Below, in pieces: positions 6,684-6,809 of a stretch of DNA of 6,809 nt (position 1 is its first letter; every line of letters starts with the position of its first letter). Below the pieces are notes generated by a model. It searched no databases. It worked only from the letters and a program-made list of their open reading frames with translations, and had not been told where the DNA came from. The position numbers were made by a program, and so were the translations under genes. The DNA is from Nitrososphaerota archaeon (GTDB taxonomy: Archaea; Thermoproteota; Nitrososphaeria; Nitrososphaerales; JAPUIC01), in assembly GCA_027297425.1 (NCBI GenBank), contig JAPUIC010000095.1, positions 1 through 6,809 on the forward strand. Reading direction: 5' to 3'.

Positions 6684-6809
6684 ATGGGAGACGATACTTC
6701 TAAGAACTCAGCTGATGGGCGATCTAAAAAGAAAGATACTAGTTCAAGATCTCTTCTCTTTTTTCCTCTTACAGCAATAACTATCGTCCAAGGAATGACG
6801 CTAATTCTA
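6684..6809 (+). CDS. Unrecognised protein with N-terminal hydrophilic tail and membrane segment (3' end outside window)
   Basis: Forty-two codons are open from ATG 6684 to the right edge; an in-frame TAA at 6675-6677 fixes this as the first available start. The first 22 residues are polar and rich in Lys, Ser, Asp and Arg (MGDDTSKNSADGRSKKKDTS at the start). Residues 23-42 (SLLFFPLTAITIVQGMTLIL) are hydrophobic and look like the first transmembrane helix. A basic tail before the helix suggests the N terminus stays in the cytoplasm. A multi-pass membrane protein or transporter is possible, but nothing visible identifies the family. A signal peptide is less likely because the hydrophobic stretch contains Gln and Pro and starts late. 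Confidence 0.6.
   Translation, partial: MGDDTSKNSADGRSKKKDTSSRSLLFFPLTAITIVQGMTLIL

Overview
This window is archaeal chromosomal DNA, dense with housekeeping genes. Three things point to Archaea: PheS and PheT are of the archaeal/eukaryotic type, TgtA is an archaeosine-type tRNA-guanine transglycosylase with the archaeal C-terminal extension, and the beta-CASP nuclease is of the archaeal aCPSF2 type. The sequence is moderately AT-rich and favours AGA/AGG for arginine. Gene starts that are likely first in a transcript lack a Shine-Dalgarno site, while the operon-internal pheT has one. This fits the TACK side of Archaea (Thaumarchaeota-like), but that placement is a low-confidence impression.

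Layout from left to right. At 3-1313 (+) is phenylalanyl-tRNA synthetase alpha (pheS), whose 5' end lies beyond the window. It overlaps the beta subunit pheT (about 1280-2971, +), whose true start is probably a non-canonical codon. A 60-base gap with a candidate TATA box leads to tgtA (3032-4627, +). tgtA converges on a PAC2-family (proteasome-assembly-chaperone-like) gene at 4624-5328 (-), and the two stop codons overlap in a CCTAGG palindrome. A 45-base divergent promoter region separates that gene from an aCPSF2-like beta-CASP ribonuclease (5374-6633, +). After a 50-base gap, the start of an unrecognised, probably membrane-anchored protein (6684 to the window end, +) is cut by the right edge.

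Together the genes cover tRNA charging (PheST), tRNA modification (TgtA, first step towards archaeosine at position 15), RNA cleavage or decay (aCPSF2) and probably proteasome function (PAC2 protein ending in an HbYX-like tripeptide). I see no mobile element, CRISPR array, RNA gene or toxin/defence system, and no gene-free stretch over 60 bases. The points worth a second look are the hidden N-terminal extension of pheS, the pheT start, the apparently PUA-less TgtA, and the HbYX-like tail on the PAC2 protein.
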